Below, one piece after another: positions 43,023 to 51,959 of a stretch of DNA of 64,000 nucleotides. Made by a program: the position numbers and the translations under genes. A model generated the notes under the pieces. That model did not search any database. It was not told the DNA's origin and saw only the letters and a list, made by a program, of their open reading frames with translations. The DNA comes from Pelagimonas sp. (lineage in GTDB: Bacteria > Pseudomonadota > Alphaproteobacteria > Rhodobacterales > Rhodobacteraceae): NCBI GenBank assembly GCA_025210455.1, contig JAOARQ010000022.1, positions 1 through 64,000 on the forward strand, in the 5' to 3' direction. Position 1 is the first letter of the stretch, and every line of letters begins with the position of its first letter.

Positions 43023-43322
43023 TTAGGCCGAGCGGCCCTTTTCCATCTGCGCGCGCTGGTACTGTTTCCAGCGCTGTGACAGCACCTCAGCAAAGCGCGC
43101 GTCTAACTCTTCTGACGTGGGCTCCCGGCGACCTACGCGCCGCTTTACCGCCTTCCAGTCGGCCAACTCAACATGAGCGCTGTCCCAGCCCCAATCATAG
43201 CCATGCGTCAGGTCCACGTTGAAATCTTCCTCAACGATCTTGAAGACTGCGGCGAGGGTACGTCCGGTCACATCTGCGACCTCAACGCGACGGTGAGTCG
43301 CGTTCTGAAATTGCGTCCGCAT
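43023..43322 (-). CDS. Small microvirus-element protein of unknown function
   Basis: This is a 99-residue, highly charged and soluble protein with an excellent ribosome site (AGGAGAAAGAA before ATG). I do not recognise the family. The sequence is Arg/Glu-rich with a central DLTHGYDWGWDSAHVELADWKAV and a helical C-terminus (EELDARFAEVLSQRWKQYQRAQMEKG). It lies between the pilot protein and the initiator, where other microviruses may carry a scaffolding (VP3) or DNA-binding (VP5) protein. Either role is only a positional guess. Confidence 0.75.
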   Translation of the reverse strand: MRTQFQNATHRRVEVADVTGRTLAAVFKIVEEDFNVDLTHGYDWGWDSAHVELADWKAVKRRVGRREPTSEELDARFAEVLSQRWKQYQRAQMEKGRSA

Positions 43323-43344
43323 TTCTTTCTCCTAGTTTTGGGTT

Positions 43345-44367
43345 TTATTGAACTTGGTGGCCGCTATGGCGCACGTAGTTCCGCCAGCGCATACGCGCTG
43401 TGCTGTTTTTCAGATGATGTCGGGTCATCATTGCACGCGGCCTTGTCGGTGCTTCTCGCCCTATCTGAAAATTAAGTGGATGACTTAAACCGCCTTTAGG
43501 TGGTTTTGCCCCCCCCAACCGTAGACCGTTTTGCGCTGCATCCGCTGCGCCTAACTGCGCTAGTGCATACGCACTCTCTACAGGTCCCGCATCCATCAAA
43601 TCCGGGTTCGGTACGACAATCCATCTTCCGGTCTGGCTGTCGTACACATCTACATAAAGGTTATAGTGATCCCTTACCGGAACAGGCCTTTGACCTGTCT
43701 GACCACGATAAGGACTATCAGTAGTACGACTATCAGTGTAATTCCCGGCAAGCCTAGATTTTCGAGTATTTGCATTCTTAGCCCTCTCAAATCGTCCCGG
43801 CACCCGTGGGCGCATGGTCATGCGCTCTAGCTGCTTGGTCAGTTCCCTGTTTTGCAACTCTAGCTCGGTTGCTTGCAGGCTTAAAGCGGATGCTTGCGTG
43901 AATGCCTCACCCCAGCCTTGGAAAGCCGTTGAAATGGACGCACCGAGTTGCGGCACCACTGCCGAACCGGGTGCCACCGTTGCCGCTTGCTCCGTTGGGG
44001 CTGCAAAACTGCCCGTTACGGGTGTTCCCGACCCATCTTGATAGGCGAGGGGATTAAACCCTGCGGCCTCTATACGCGCCCGCACCGCTGCTGGGTCGTT
44101 ATACGCTCGGTGCTCCGCGCGATCCGCCAACAGTTGCGCCCGCGCTACGTTGGCTTGATGGGCCGCATGCCATCGGGCATTGTTCGCTTCATGTATTGAG
44201 ATGTTTTGTGCGCGGCGCGCTTCTGCGATGTTTACTCGCTCCGCGCGCCGTGCCTCTTCAATATTCCGCGCGTTAATGCGCTCTTGCGCACTAGCGTTAC
44301 GGTCATTGGCCTTCTTTTGCCCTACGGCTCCTACCGCCGCTGCGTCCAATGGTATCCACCATGGCAC
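43345..44367 (-). CDS. Microvirus DNA pilot protein (VP2-like)
   Basis: This 340-residue protein starts at a GTG (GAAGGG upstream). After a short hydrophobic N-terminus (PLDAAAVGAVGQKKAND) comes a long alpha-helical, Ala/Arg/Glu-rich region with heptad character (INARNIEEARRAERVNIAEARRAQNISIHEANNA). This is followed by AHRAYNDPAAVRARIEAAGFNPLAYQDGSG, the GFNPL motif being typical of VP2 pilot proteins. In microviruses this protein forms a tube that carries the ssDNA into the cell. Its presence without a capsid gene is the odd feature of this element. Confidence 0.85.
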   Translation of the reverse strand: MPWWIPLDAAAVGAVGQKKANDRNASAQERINARNIEEARRAERVNIAEARRAQNISIHEANNARWHAAHQANVARAQLLADRAEHRAYNDPAAVRARIEAAGFNPLAYQDGSGTPVTGSFAAPTEQAATVAPGSAVVPQLGASISTAFQGWGEAFTQASALSLQATELELQNRELTKQLERMTMRPRVPGRFERAKNANTRKSRLAGNYTDSRTTDSPYRGQTGQRPVPVRDHYNLYVDVYDSQTGRWIVVPNPDLMDAGPVESAYALAQLGAADAAQNGLRLGGAKPPKGGLSHPLNFQIGREAPTRPRAMMTRHHLKNSTARMRWRNYVRHSGHQVQ

Positions 44368-44370
44368 GGA

Positions 44371-44595
44371 TCAGCCCTTCAACCACTCTAGGACCGCATC
44401 GAAGGCCCAGAGAAACAGTCCAGTGAGCACAACAGTCAAGCTCTGTGCAAACTCTGGCTCATAGCTAACGTAACCAGCCAACAGGCCGACAATGAAGATA
44501 GATGAGCGCTGCGCCCAATACCGGGCTTGGCTCTTGATGACGTCGCGCCCGCTCTTGCGGGTCGCTGCGTCTGCGATGAAACGGCGGATACTCAT
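44371..44595 (-). CDS. Small membrane protein of the microvirus element
   Basis: This 74-residue protein has a basic N-terminus and two hydrophobic segments (SSIFIVGLLAGYVSY and FAQSLTVVLTGLFLWAFDAVLEWL). It overlaps the preceding gene by four bases and ends three bases before the pilot start. A holin-like or lysis-inhibitor role (microviruses use single-gene lysis) is conceivable, but there is no recognisable lysis motif. Function unknown. Confidence 0.7.
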   Translation of the reverse strand: MSIRRFIADAATRKSGRDVIKSQARYWAQRSSIFIVGLLAGYVSYEPEFAQSLTVVLTGLFLWAFDAVLEWLKG

Positions 44596-44828
44596 TGCTT
44601 CGCCGCCTTAATGGCCTCATCAAGGAGTACGGTTTCTGGCTCCTGCCACCAGCTTGCTTCATCATACCCGAACAGGCGTTTGATACGGTTGAATTGCCTT
44701 GCCATTTCTTGGCGTTTTTCCTTCCGCTCCTCAGCCTTCAACGCTTTCTGAATTTGCTCCATAATCGCGTCTTGAGCTTCCCAACGTCGCGAGATAACCA
44801 GCGCCCTGCGCACTTTCGATTCTGACAT
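44592..44828 (-). CDS. Small coiled-coil protein, first gene of the microvirus element
   Basis: The protein has 78 residues from the ATG at 44828 (AAAGG upstream). The frame continues to an ATG at 44867, but that lies inside the dif site. It is helical and strongly charged (SRRWEAQDAIMEQIQKALKAEERKEKRQEMARQFNRIKRLFG), with a C-terminal SWWQEPETVLLDEAIKAAK. A scaffolding or DNA-binding role would suit its composition, but I do not recognise it. Its promoter must lie in or near the dif region. Confidence 0.7.
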   Translation of the reverse strand: MSESKVRRALVISRRWEAQDAIMEQIQKALKAEERKEKRQEMARQFNRIKRLFGYDEASWWQEPETVLLDEAIKAAKQ

Positions 44829-44852
44829 GTCGTCGCCTTTCGGTTGAATTAA

Positions 44853-44880
44853 AAGGCGCATAATCAAAATTATGATAAAT
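44853..44880 (+). other. dif site (XerC/XerD recombination site), element attachment site
   Basis: The 28-base sequence has a XerC arm AAGGCGCATAA (44853-44863), a six-base centre TCAAAA, and a XerD arm TTATGATAAAT (44870-44880). Against the E. coli dif arms GGTGCGCATAA and TTATGTTAAAT, 8 of 11 and 10 of 11 bases agree. Host dif sites lie at the replication terminus and are the known entry points of microviruses and other phages that use the host Xer enzymes. It is either the chromosomal dif or a phage-derived copy. Confidence 0.75.
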
Positions 44881-44951
44881 TAAATCATGTAGCATTTGAC
44901 GACGGGCTACTGCTACACGGTCATTAACTTTGGCTAAATGAAAGCACTGAG

Positions 44952-45605
44952 ATGGCGCGGATCGTATTTGACCTCGACGGTACATTGATCGACAGCGCCC
45001 CTGATATTCACGCTGTCGCAAACAAAGTGCTATCCGAAGAAGGATGCGCGCCAATCACCTTGCAGGACACACAAAACTTTGTCGGCAATGGTGCGGCGGT
45101 TTTTGTAGCGCGCATGCGGGCCGCGCGAGACTTGCCTGATTCAGAACAAGATCGTCTCTATCAAAGCTTTGTCAGCCGCTATGAAACTGCGGTTTCCCTG
45201 ACCCGCCTCTATCCGGGTGTGACATCAGCGCTTGAAACTCTGACAACGACCGGAGCCAAACTGGGGCTTTGTACAAACAAACCCATCCGACCAACGCGGG
45301 CGGTTCTGGATCACTTTGATCTGACAAAGTTTTTCCCGGTCGTTTACGGCGGTGATAGTTTTGAACGCCGCAAACCTGATCCGCTGCCGCTGCAAAACAC
45401 CCTTGCCGCTTTGGGTGAAGGTGCACAGATCTTCGTGGGTGACAGCGAAGTGGATGCAGAAACAGCACAGCGCGCAGGCGTGCCGTTTCTGCTGTTCACC
45501 GAGGGCTACCGTAAAACGCCGGCCGCAAGCCTACCGCATCATGCAAATTTTAGTGATTTCGCCAACCTGCCCGATCTTATCGCACAGGTCAGGTCGGAAA
45601 TTTAG
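44952..45605 (+). CDS. HAD-family hydrolase, phosphoglycolate phosphatase-like
   Basis: This 217-residue protein has the nucleophile motif VFDLDGTLIDSAPDI (residues 5-19), motif II LCTNKP, motif III Lys in ERRKPDPLPL, and motif IV FVGDSEVDAETAQRAG. The cap domain lies between about 18 and 80. It likely dephosphorylates 2-phosphoglycolate from oxidative damage or oxygenase reactions, although related phosphatases have other small substrates. It is just right of the dif site and converges with the CBS protein with a four-base overlap. Confidence 0.87.
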   Translation: MARIVFDLDGTLIDSAPDIHAVANKVLSEEGCAPITLQDTQNFVGNGAAVFVARMRAARDLPDSEQDRLYQSFVSRYETAVSLTRLYPGVTSALETLTTTGAKLGLCTNKPIRPTRAVLDHFDLTKFFPVVYGGDSFERRKPDPLPLQNTLAALGEGAQIFVGDSEVDAETAQRAGVPFLLFTEGYRKTPAASLPHHANFSDFANLPDLIAQVRSEI

Positions 45606-46120
45606 CCAACAATCAACTGTTTCAACTGCAGGGCTTCGTGTTCCAACGCAGTCAGGCGGAAGTTCACCACATCACCGATTGTCACCATCCCACATAGGCT
45701 GTTATCCGAGTCGACAACAGGCATGTGGCGAAAGCGGCCGTCCGTCATAGTGCGCAAGACTGACACCAGAGAATCATCTGGTGAACAGGTCTGCACATCT
45801 TTGGTCATCACGTCTTCGACCTTCTGCGGCAATGTCTGACCGGGGGTATCAGCCAGTTTACGCACGATATCGCGTTCAGACAAAATTCCCACTAGGCTGC
45901 CATTGGCATCGCTGACCATCAGCGCCCCGATCCGCCTGTCCCGCAGGATTTCGACAGCTTTGCCCAGTGTTTCCTGCGGGCGAATCGAAAATACCTCACC
46001 ACCTTTGGACGACAGAATCGTTTTCACCTGCGCGGAATTGGCCGCCATGTTGCTATCAAGCGACTGTGACGTCGTTTTGGTCTCGGTTTTGCGCGTGGGG
46101 GCCTGGTATGAACTTGGCAT
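45602..46120 (-). CDS. Tandem CBS-domain protein
   Basis: The protein has 172 residues (AGGAGGAGAGA before the ATG). Two CBS domains, about residues 35-95 (IRPQETLGKAVEILRDRRIGALMVSDANGSLVGILSERDIV) and 105-165 (CSPDDSLVSVLRTMTDGRFRHMPVVDSDNSLCGMVTIGDVV), form one Bateman module without another domain. Such proteins bind adenine nucleotides and regulate partners; here the partner is unknown. The C-terminus is a short helix. Confidence 0.88.
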   Translation of the reverse strand: MPSSYQAPTRKTETKTTSQSLDSNMAANSAQVKTILSSKGGEVFSIRPQETLGKAVEILRDRRIGALMVSDANGSLVGILSERDIVRKLADTPGQTLPQKVEDVMTKDVQTCSPDDSLVSVLRTMTDGRFRHMPVVDSDNSLCGMVTIGDVVNFRLTALEHEALQLKQLIVG

Positions 46121-46181
46121 CCTGTCTCTCCTCCTGCTTGTTCGATTTGCCGGACTATGAAAGACAGCCTACAACGCAAAC

Positions 46182-46382
46182 GTGCAATCGCGAGAAAAAA
46201 CTTTGCCAGACTTTAGCTTTACGCCCCTTTCCGCCACCATCGTTTTTGTCATCGCCTGCCTTGCAGGAATGCAATACCGGCGGGTCTGGAAGGCAGAAGG
46301 ACCGCGCTGGCAGCTTTGGCTGACAGGCACTTTGGCCGCTTTTGGGCTGCTTTCGCTGGGGTTCATTCCGATGCAGGGGTAA
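46182..46382 (+). CDS. Small two-helix membrane protein
   Basis: This is a 66-residue frame with a GTG start at 46182 (weak ribosome site). It has two hydrophobic segments, residues 17-30 (LSATIVFVIACLAG) and 45-62 (LWLTGTLAAFGLLSLGF), with a basic WKAEGPRWQ loop between. I do not recognise the family. It is divergent from the CBS gene and next to the Na+-NQR maturation genes, but nothing ties it to them. A later start is possible. Confidence 0.5.
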   Translation: MQSREKTLPDFSFTPLSATIVFVIACLAGMQYRRVWKAEGPRWQLWLTGTLAAFGLLSLGFIPMQG

Positions 46383-46393
46383 GCGACAAACCA

Positions 46394-46443
46394 GACAGAT
46401 CCATGGGCGGATCTGTCGCAGCAAAAAGGGGGCCAAGGCCCCC
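46394..46443 (-). terminator. Two hairpins ending the nqrM-apbE unit
   Basis: GGGGGCC-AA-GGCCCCC (46428-46443) with an A-run before it gives, on the minus strand, a stem followed by TTTTT, a good terminator 28 bases after the nqrM stop. A second perfect nine-base stem (GACAGATCC at 46394-46402 with GGATCTGTC at 46409-46417) may end the rightward 66-codon gene. Confidence 0.75.
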
Positions 46444-46471
46444 TGAATGATCGAAAATCTGTAACTCTGAT

Positions 46472-46720
46472 TCAGACGTCGCGGCCTTCGGCCTGCATCT
46501 GTTCCAGAATCTTCCGTTTGCGCGGGCAGCCCTGAAGACGTTCCTTCAGCGGGCTGTTTGGGTCGACCTCTTTTTTGCAGACAAGGCATTGATCGGCATC
46601 AGAAATGGCGTTCAGGCCACCGCAGCTGCCCTTGATTGTCTTGCCTGCAAAGATCACCCCAAGGGACATGCCCACAACCACCAGCACGAAAAAGCCGAAT
46701 GTGAAGAGGAAGGTTTCCAT
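46472..46720 (-). CDS. nqrM: NqrM, Na+-NQR maturation protein
   Basis: The protein has 82 residues from the ATG at 46720; the frame runs on upstream inside apbE but only this start gives the family N-terminus. One membrane helix (LFTFGFFVLVVVGMSLGVIFAG) is followed by the cysteine motif KGSCGGLNAISDADQCLVCKK, which is needed to insert iron between NqrD and NqrE. It lies directly downstream of apbE and divergent from the nqr operon, so the maturation factors form a separate unit. Confidence 0.9.
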   Translation of the reverse strand: METFLFTFGFFVLVVVGMSLGVIFAGKTIKGSCGGLNAISDADQCLVCKKEVDPNSPLKERLQGCPRKRKILEQMQAEGRDV

Positions 46721-46736
46721 GGGGATCTCTTTCGTC

Positions 46737-47756
46737 TTAGGCCTGCAGCGCGGTAAAGCGATCCGAGGCAGTTGATTTGAACGACATATCGGTGCTTGCC
46801 GCGTCACGTTCAATGAACAAAACCGCCAGATCACGCTCTTGTGCGATCTGCATACCGCGCTCGCGACCCAGAACCAGCATTGCGGTGGCCCAGGCATCCG
46901 CCAGCATGGCGTTATCTGTCAGCACAGTCACAGAGGCCGTGGTATGGGTGATCGGACGACCGGTTTGCGCATCCAAGATGTGCGAGAAACGCTGACCATC
47001 ACGTTCGAAATAGTTGCGGTAGTCACCGGATGTGGCCATGCCCATACCCGGCACACCTACAACCTGTTGCACAGCGCGCATGCCAACATTCGGTGTTTCG
47101 ATACCGATCTGCCATGGCTGACCATCAGGGTTCAGGCCAGCGGTGTAGATGTCGCCGCCGATCTCAACCATGTAGTCTTTTACACCAAACGACGCGAGCG
47201 TGCGCGCAACCTGATCAACACCAAAGCCTTTGCCGATGGCCGACAGGTAGATACCTGTTTCCGGGCTGGTTTTCTGAACAGAGCCATCCGCATTGATCAG
47301 CACGCGATTCTGGCCAACGCTAGCCAGTGCTGTTTCGATCTCGGCAGCAGTCGGCGCTGGTGCTTGAACACCCTTCGCACCAAAGCCCCAGAGTTCGATA
47401 AGCGGGCCAAGCGTGACGTCAAACTGACCGTCAGAGGCACGGTTCACATCGGCCGCTGCCTGCAGAACCTCTGTCAGTTCTGGCGAAAGCTGCATGGCAG
47501 CTGTTGAACGCTGCGCGTTAAAGCGCGAAATCTCAGACGCATCATCCCAGTTGGACATCTGCGTGTTTACCAGCTGCAGGCTGGAATCAATTGCGGTCTT
47601 CAGTGCACCCTTATCCAGCGTGCCCTCATGATCCACAGCTACCACATTATATGTAGTCCCCATGGTCGCACCGTCCAGCTTGACGGTCAGGGAATTGCGC
47701 TGACACGCTGCCAAAGCCAGCGACGCAAGGATGAAACTACGACGAGTAAATGCCAC
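46737..47756 (-). CDS. apbE: FAD:protein FMN transferase ApbE
   Basis: This 339-residue protein has a lipoprotein-type signal (RRSFILASLALAACQ, Cys in the lipobox) and the ApbE hallmark GATMGTTYNVVAV. KGFGVDQVARTLASFGVKDYMVEIGGDIYTAG follows, then the C-terminal TGRPITHTTASVTVLTDNAMLADAWATAMLVLG. It attaches FMN covalently to threonines of NqrB and NqrC in the periplasm. It is divergent from nqrA and upstream of nqrM. The 200-base gap to nqrA holds both promoters; I could not pick a clear -35/-10 pair. Confidence 0.93.
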   Translation of the reverse strand: MAFTRRSFILASLALAACQRNSLTVKLDGATMGTTYNVVAVDHEGTLDKGALKTAIDSSLQLVNTQMSNWDDASEISRFNAQRSTAAMQLSPELTEVLQAAADVNRASDGQFDVTLGPLIELWGFGAKGVQAPAPTAAEIETALASVGQNRVLINADGSVQKTSPETGIYLSAIGKGFGVDQVARTLASFGVKDYMVEIGGDIYTAGLNPDGQPWQIGIETPNVGMRAVQQVVGVPGMGMATSGDYRNYFERDGQRFSHILDAQTGRPITHTTASVTVLTDNAMLADAWATAMLVLGRERGMQIAQERDLAVLFIERDAASTDMSFKSTASDRFTALQA

Positions 47757-47957
47757 TTTGCGGGCCTCCAGATGAATCCACGCGGCTTCCTACCGCATCC
47801 CGATTTGATTTGCGGCGGGACAATACGGCGCAGTCTGGCAATAAACAAGCAGGTTTACAAACAATGGCACTGGAAGAGCGGAACCAGTCGCTTTATACCC
47901 CCCCGCGACAGCTCATCACTGTAAAAGATCTTATAGAACTCACAGGAAGGCACTGGC

Positions 47958-49301
47958 GTGCAGCATTTTCGGCTACGAAAAGGTCTGGACCTCCCTGTCA
48001 CTGGCAAGCCTGAGGGCGGCATTTCCGATGCCAAAGCCGTCAGCACAGTGGCAATTTTGGGGGCAGACTATCTTGGTTTAAAACCAAGAATTTCCGTACA
48101 GGAAGGGGACGTGGTTTCCGCGGGCTCCTCGGTTTTGGTTCACAAGGATACGCCCGACGTTCAGGTGACCTCTCCGGTCTCGGGTCGCGTTAAGGCGATC
48201 AACCGTGGTGCCCGCCGGGCGCTGATCTCGGTTGAAATAGAAGTGGACGAATCGGCGGCTGAGCCGATCGATTTTTCCGAAGTCGGGGACATCTCGACCG
48301 CCGAAGGTCTGGCCGAGCGTCTTTGTGCTGCTGGCCTGTGGACATCATTCCGCACGCGGCCCTATTCAAAGGTGCCAGACAAAGATGACCGCCCGGCGGC
48401 AATCTATGTCACCGCGATGGATTCAGAACCGCTTTCAGCCGATGCCAGCCTGATCATCACCGAAGCGGGCGCAGCCTTTGCCAAAGGGCTTGAGGCTGTC
48501 GCTTCGCTGAGCGCGGGCAGCACCTATCTGTGTCAGGATCACGGTGTGGCACTGCCGGGCGCGGATGCCTCAGGTGTGACAGCGGTGTCTTTCTCAGGCC
48601 CGCACCCTGCCGGACTGGCCGGCACGCATATGCATTTCCTGCAGCCGCCCACCGCTGAAACATTCGTATGGACCATCGGCTATCAGGATGTGATCGCCAT
48701 TGGCCGCCTGCTGGAAACCGGCAAACTGGACGCATCACGCGTGATCGCTCTGTCTGGCCCGATGGCCGTCAAGCCACGCATGATCCGCACCCTTGCCGGT
48801 GCGTCGATCACCGAGCTGGCCGAAGGTGAGCTGAACTCGGATGCGCCTGTACGTCTGGTTTCAGGCTCGATCCTGTCGGGTCGCGCGGGCGAAGGCCCGT
48901 CGGCCTATCTGGGCCGCTATGCGCGTCAGATCACATTGATCGAAGAAGACCATAAACAGATCCCCATGGGTTGGATCCGTCCGATGGTTTCGAAATATGC
49001 CTATCAGCCTGTGCTGGGATCGATGTTCGCCAAACGCCTGAACGCGCTGACCACCAATCTGAACGGCGGCCGCCGCGCGATGGTTCCGATCGGCACCTTC
49101 GAAGAACTGGTGCCGCAGGATTTCCTGCCCACGCAACTGCTGCGCGCATTGCTGGTGATGGATACCGATCAGGCCCAGTTGCTGGGCGCACTTGAGCTGG
49201 ACGAAGAAGATCTGGGTCTTGTGGGTTTTGCCTGCCCGGCAAAATACGAATATGGTCAAGCGCTGCGCGACAGCCTGACCAAGATTGAGAAAGAGGGCTG
49301 A
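47958..49301 (+). CDS. nqrA: Na+-translocating NADH:quinone reductase subunit A
   Basis: This 447-residue protein starts at a GTG with AGGAAGG upstream. The N-terminal RKGLDLPVTGKPEGG and the biotin-lipoyl-like fold typical of NqrA (PRISVQEGDVVSAGSSVLVHKDTPDVQVTSPVSGRV) are present, with SGPHPAGLAGTHMHFLQP in the centre. NqrA is the cytoplasmic quinone-binding subunit. It is first in a six-gene operon with short gaps and overlaps, the standard order. Confidence 0.96.
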   Translation: MQHFRLRKGLDLPVTGKPEGGISDAKAVSTVAILGADYLGLKPRISVQEGDVVSAGSSVLVHKDTPDVQVTSPVSGRVKAINRGARRALISVEIEVDESAAEPIDFSEVGDISTAEGLAERLCAAGLWTSFRTRPYSKVPDKDDRPAAIYVTAMDSEPLSADASLIITEAGAAFAKGLEAVASLSAGSTYLCQDHGVALPGADASGVTAVSFSGPHPAGLAGTHMHFLQPPTAETFVWTIGYQDVIAIGRLLETGKLDASRVIALSGPMAVKPRMIRTLAGASITELAEGELNSDAPVRLVSGSILSGRAGEGPSAYLGRYARQITLIEEDHKQIPMGWIRPMVSKYAYQPVLGSMFAKRLNALTTNLNGGRRAMVPIGTFEELVPQDFLPTQLLRALLVMDTDQAQLLGALELDEEDLGLVGFACPAKYEYGQALRDSLTKIEKEG

Positions 49302-49304
49302 TTC

Positions 49305-50507
49305 ATGGGATTGCGCGACTTTTTCGATCGCATTGAGCCGAACTTTGTAAAGGGCGGCAAATACGAGAAATACTTCCCCATCTATGAGATGGTGGAAAGC
49401 TTCCTGTACACACCTAAAACTGTAACAACCGCTGCTCCGCATGCGCGTTCATACATCGATATGAAACGCATCATGACCTATGTGGTGCTGGCCACCATTC
49501 CCGCCATTCTGGTGGGTCTTTATAATGTCGGCTTTCAGGCCAACTCGGCCATCGCTGGCGGGCTAGAGCCAAGCGGCTGGCGCGCGGCAATTCTGACTGC
49601 GCTGGGTCATGGCTATGATCCGACCAGCGTGCTGGGCAATATGCTGCACGGGCTGATGTATTTCCTGCCGATCTACATCACGACACTGGTTGTCGGTGGT
49701 ATCTGGGAAGTGATCTTTGCCACTGTGCGCGGCCACGAAGTCAACGAGGGCTTCCTTGTAACTTCGATGCTGTATGCCCTGATCATGCCGGCAACTGCGC
49801 CGCTGTGGCAGGTGGCCCTTGGGATTTCCTTTGGGGTTGTCATCGGTAAAGAAGTCTTTGGCGGCACTGGCAAGAACTTCCTTAACCCAGCGCTGACCGG
49901 CCGTGCTTTCCTGTATTTCGCCTATCCGGCGCAAATGTCGGGTGAAACCATCTGGACGGCTGTTGACGGTTTCTCGGGCGCGACCACTCTGGCTGTCTCT
50001 GCCTCCGAAGGGTATCAGCAGCTGGCCACTTATGGTGTGACCTGGTGGGATGCATTCCTTGGCTTTATCCCCGGTTCTATCGGTGAGGTCTCGACGCTGG
50101 CCTGCTTTATTGGTCTCGCCTTCCTGATGATCACCAAAATCGCCAACTGGCGTCTGGTGGTGGGCTGCATGGCAGGGATGATCGCCTTTTCGGGCCTTCT
50201 GAACATCATCGGATCTGACAGCAACCCAATGTTTGCCATGCCCTGGTACTGGCACATGGTCACCGGCGGGTTTGCCTTTGGTCTGGCCTTTATGGTCACG
50301 GAACCCGTGTCCGCCAGCCACACCAACCTTGGGCGCTATATCTATGGGGCGCTGATTGGTTTCATGGTTGTGATGATCCGTGTGATTAACCCGGCCTTCC
50401 CAGAAGGTATGATGCTGGCAATCCTGTTCGGTAACGTATTCGCGCCGCTCATCGACTATTTCGTTGTGCAGGCCAACATCAAACGGAGGGCGCGTCGCAA
50501 TGTCTGA
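49305..50507 (+). CDS. nqrB: Na+-NQR subunit B
   Basis: This 400-residue membrane protein has about nine helices. The covalent FMN site is visible in [12 protein letters not shown], where Thr of SGAT is flavinylated by ApbE. The N-terminal part reads [26 protein letters not shown]. It carries electrons and takes part in Na+ movement. It overlaps nqrC by eight bases. Confidence 0.96.
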   Translation: MGLRDFFDRIEPNFVKGGKYEKYFPIYEMVESFLYTPKTVTTAAPHARSYIDMKRIMTYVVLATIPAILVGLYNVGFQANSAIAGGLEPSGWRAAILTALGHGYDPTSVLGNMLHGLMYFLPIYITTLVVGGIWEVIFATVRGHEVNEGFLVTSMLYALIMPATAPLWQVALGISFGVVIGKEVFGGTGKNFLNPALTGRAFLYFAYPAQMSGETIWTAVDGFSGATTLAVSASEGYQQLATYGVTWWDAFLGFIPGSIGEVSTLACFIGLAFLMITKIANWRLVVGCMAGMIAFSGLLNIIGSDSNPMFAMPWYWHMVTGGFAFGLAFMVTEPVSASHTNLGRYIYGALIGFMVVMIRVINPAFPEGMMLAILFGNVFAPLIDYFVVQANIKRRARRNV

Positions 50508-51305
50508 TGCAAACACCCCCAAGGGCCCAATCGGCCGTTTCCTGGCGCTGCCAGCAGATTCGGTGCCTAAGACGATCTTTACTGCGGTCACGCTGTGCCT
50601 GTTCGCATCCATGATCGTGTCTGCCACAGCTGTTGCTCTGCGCCCCACGCAAGAAGTCAACAAGCTGCTGGACAAGCAGGTGAACATTCTTCAGGTGGCT
50701 GGCCGCTATGAAGAAGGTGCCGATGTCGCAACCGCCTTTGCGGAATTCGAACCCCATGTTCTGGAACTGGCCACCGGTCAGTTCACTGACCAGTTCGATG
50801 CAGCCACCTTTGATGATCGCGCAAGCGCCGACAACCCCGAGACATCGGTCGCCCTGACCGAAGACCCGGCAGGCATCGCGCGTCAGTCCAAATTCGTGAC
50901 AGTCTATCTGCTGCGCGACGACGCAGGCGCGATTGATAAGGTCATTCTGCCGGTTCATGGCTACGGTCTGTGGTCAACGCTTTATGGCTTTATCGCGCTG
51001 GAAGAGAACGCCAACGATATCTTTGGCCTGCAGTTCTACGCCCATGCGGAAACGCCGGGTCTGGGTGCCGAGGTGGATAACCCACGTTGGAAAGCGCTCT
51101 GGAAAGGCAAGCGTCTGGCTGATGACAGCGGCGAGCTGCAAATCACCGTCGCCAAATCCGCCCCTGCGGCGGGCGCTGACTTCCACGTTGATGCGCTGGC
51201 CGGTGCGACCCTGACGTCACGCGGTGTCGATAACCTCGTGAAGTTCTGGATGGGCGAAGCGGGCTATGCGCCGTTCCTGGCAAATCTCAAAGCGGGAGAC
51301 ATCTG

Positions 51306-51306
<1 letters not shown>
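50500..51306 (+). CDS. nqrC: Na+-NQR subunit C
   Basis: The protein has 268 residues from the ATG at 50500 (GGAGG upstream, inside nqrB). One membrane helix ([22 protein letters not shown]) and a periplasmic domain end with the FMN site [18 protein letters not shown], where the Thr of GAT is flavinylated. It passes electrons between the D/E iron centre and NqrB. It overlaps nqrD by one base (TGATG). Confidence 0.95.

Positions 51307-51958
<652 letters not shown>

Positions 51959-51959
<1 letters not shown>

Larger units (their letters stand above)
41318..44880 (-). mobile_element. Integrated microvirus-like element lacking a major capsid gene
   Basis: This is a 3.56-kb block in which all five genes point left. 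It encodes a microvirus-type replication initiator (41466-42854) and DNA pilot protein (43345-44367) plus three small proteins. It lies between host metabolic genes and is flanked by dif-like sequences at 41318-41345 and 44853-44880. Microviruses (ssDNA, usually 4-6.5 kb) always need a major capsid protein of about 450-600 residues. No frame of that size is present, and the gaps (155 and 168 bases) are too small to hold remnants. It is either a deleted prophage or a dependent, satellite-like form. The borders are inferred from the dif-like sites. Confidence 0.8.

Noticed and set aside
49563..50687. 374-codon open frame on the minus strand
   Set aside because: Antisense to nqrB and nqrC, which are certain. 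The translation has the composition of a mirror frame.
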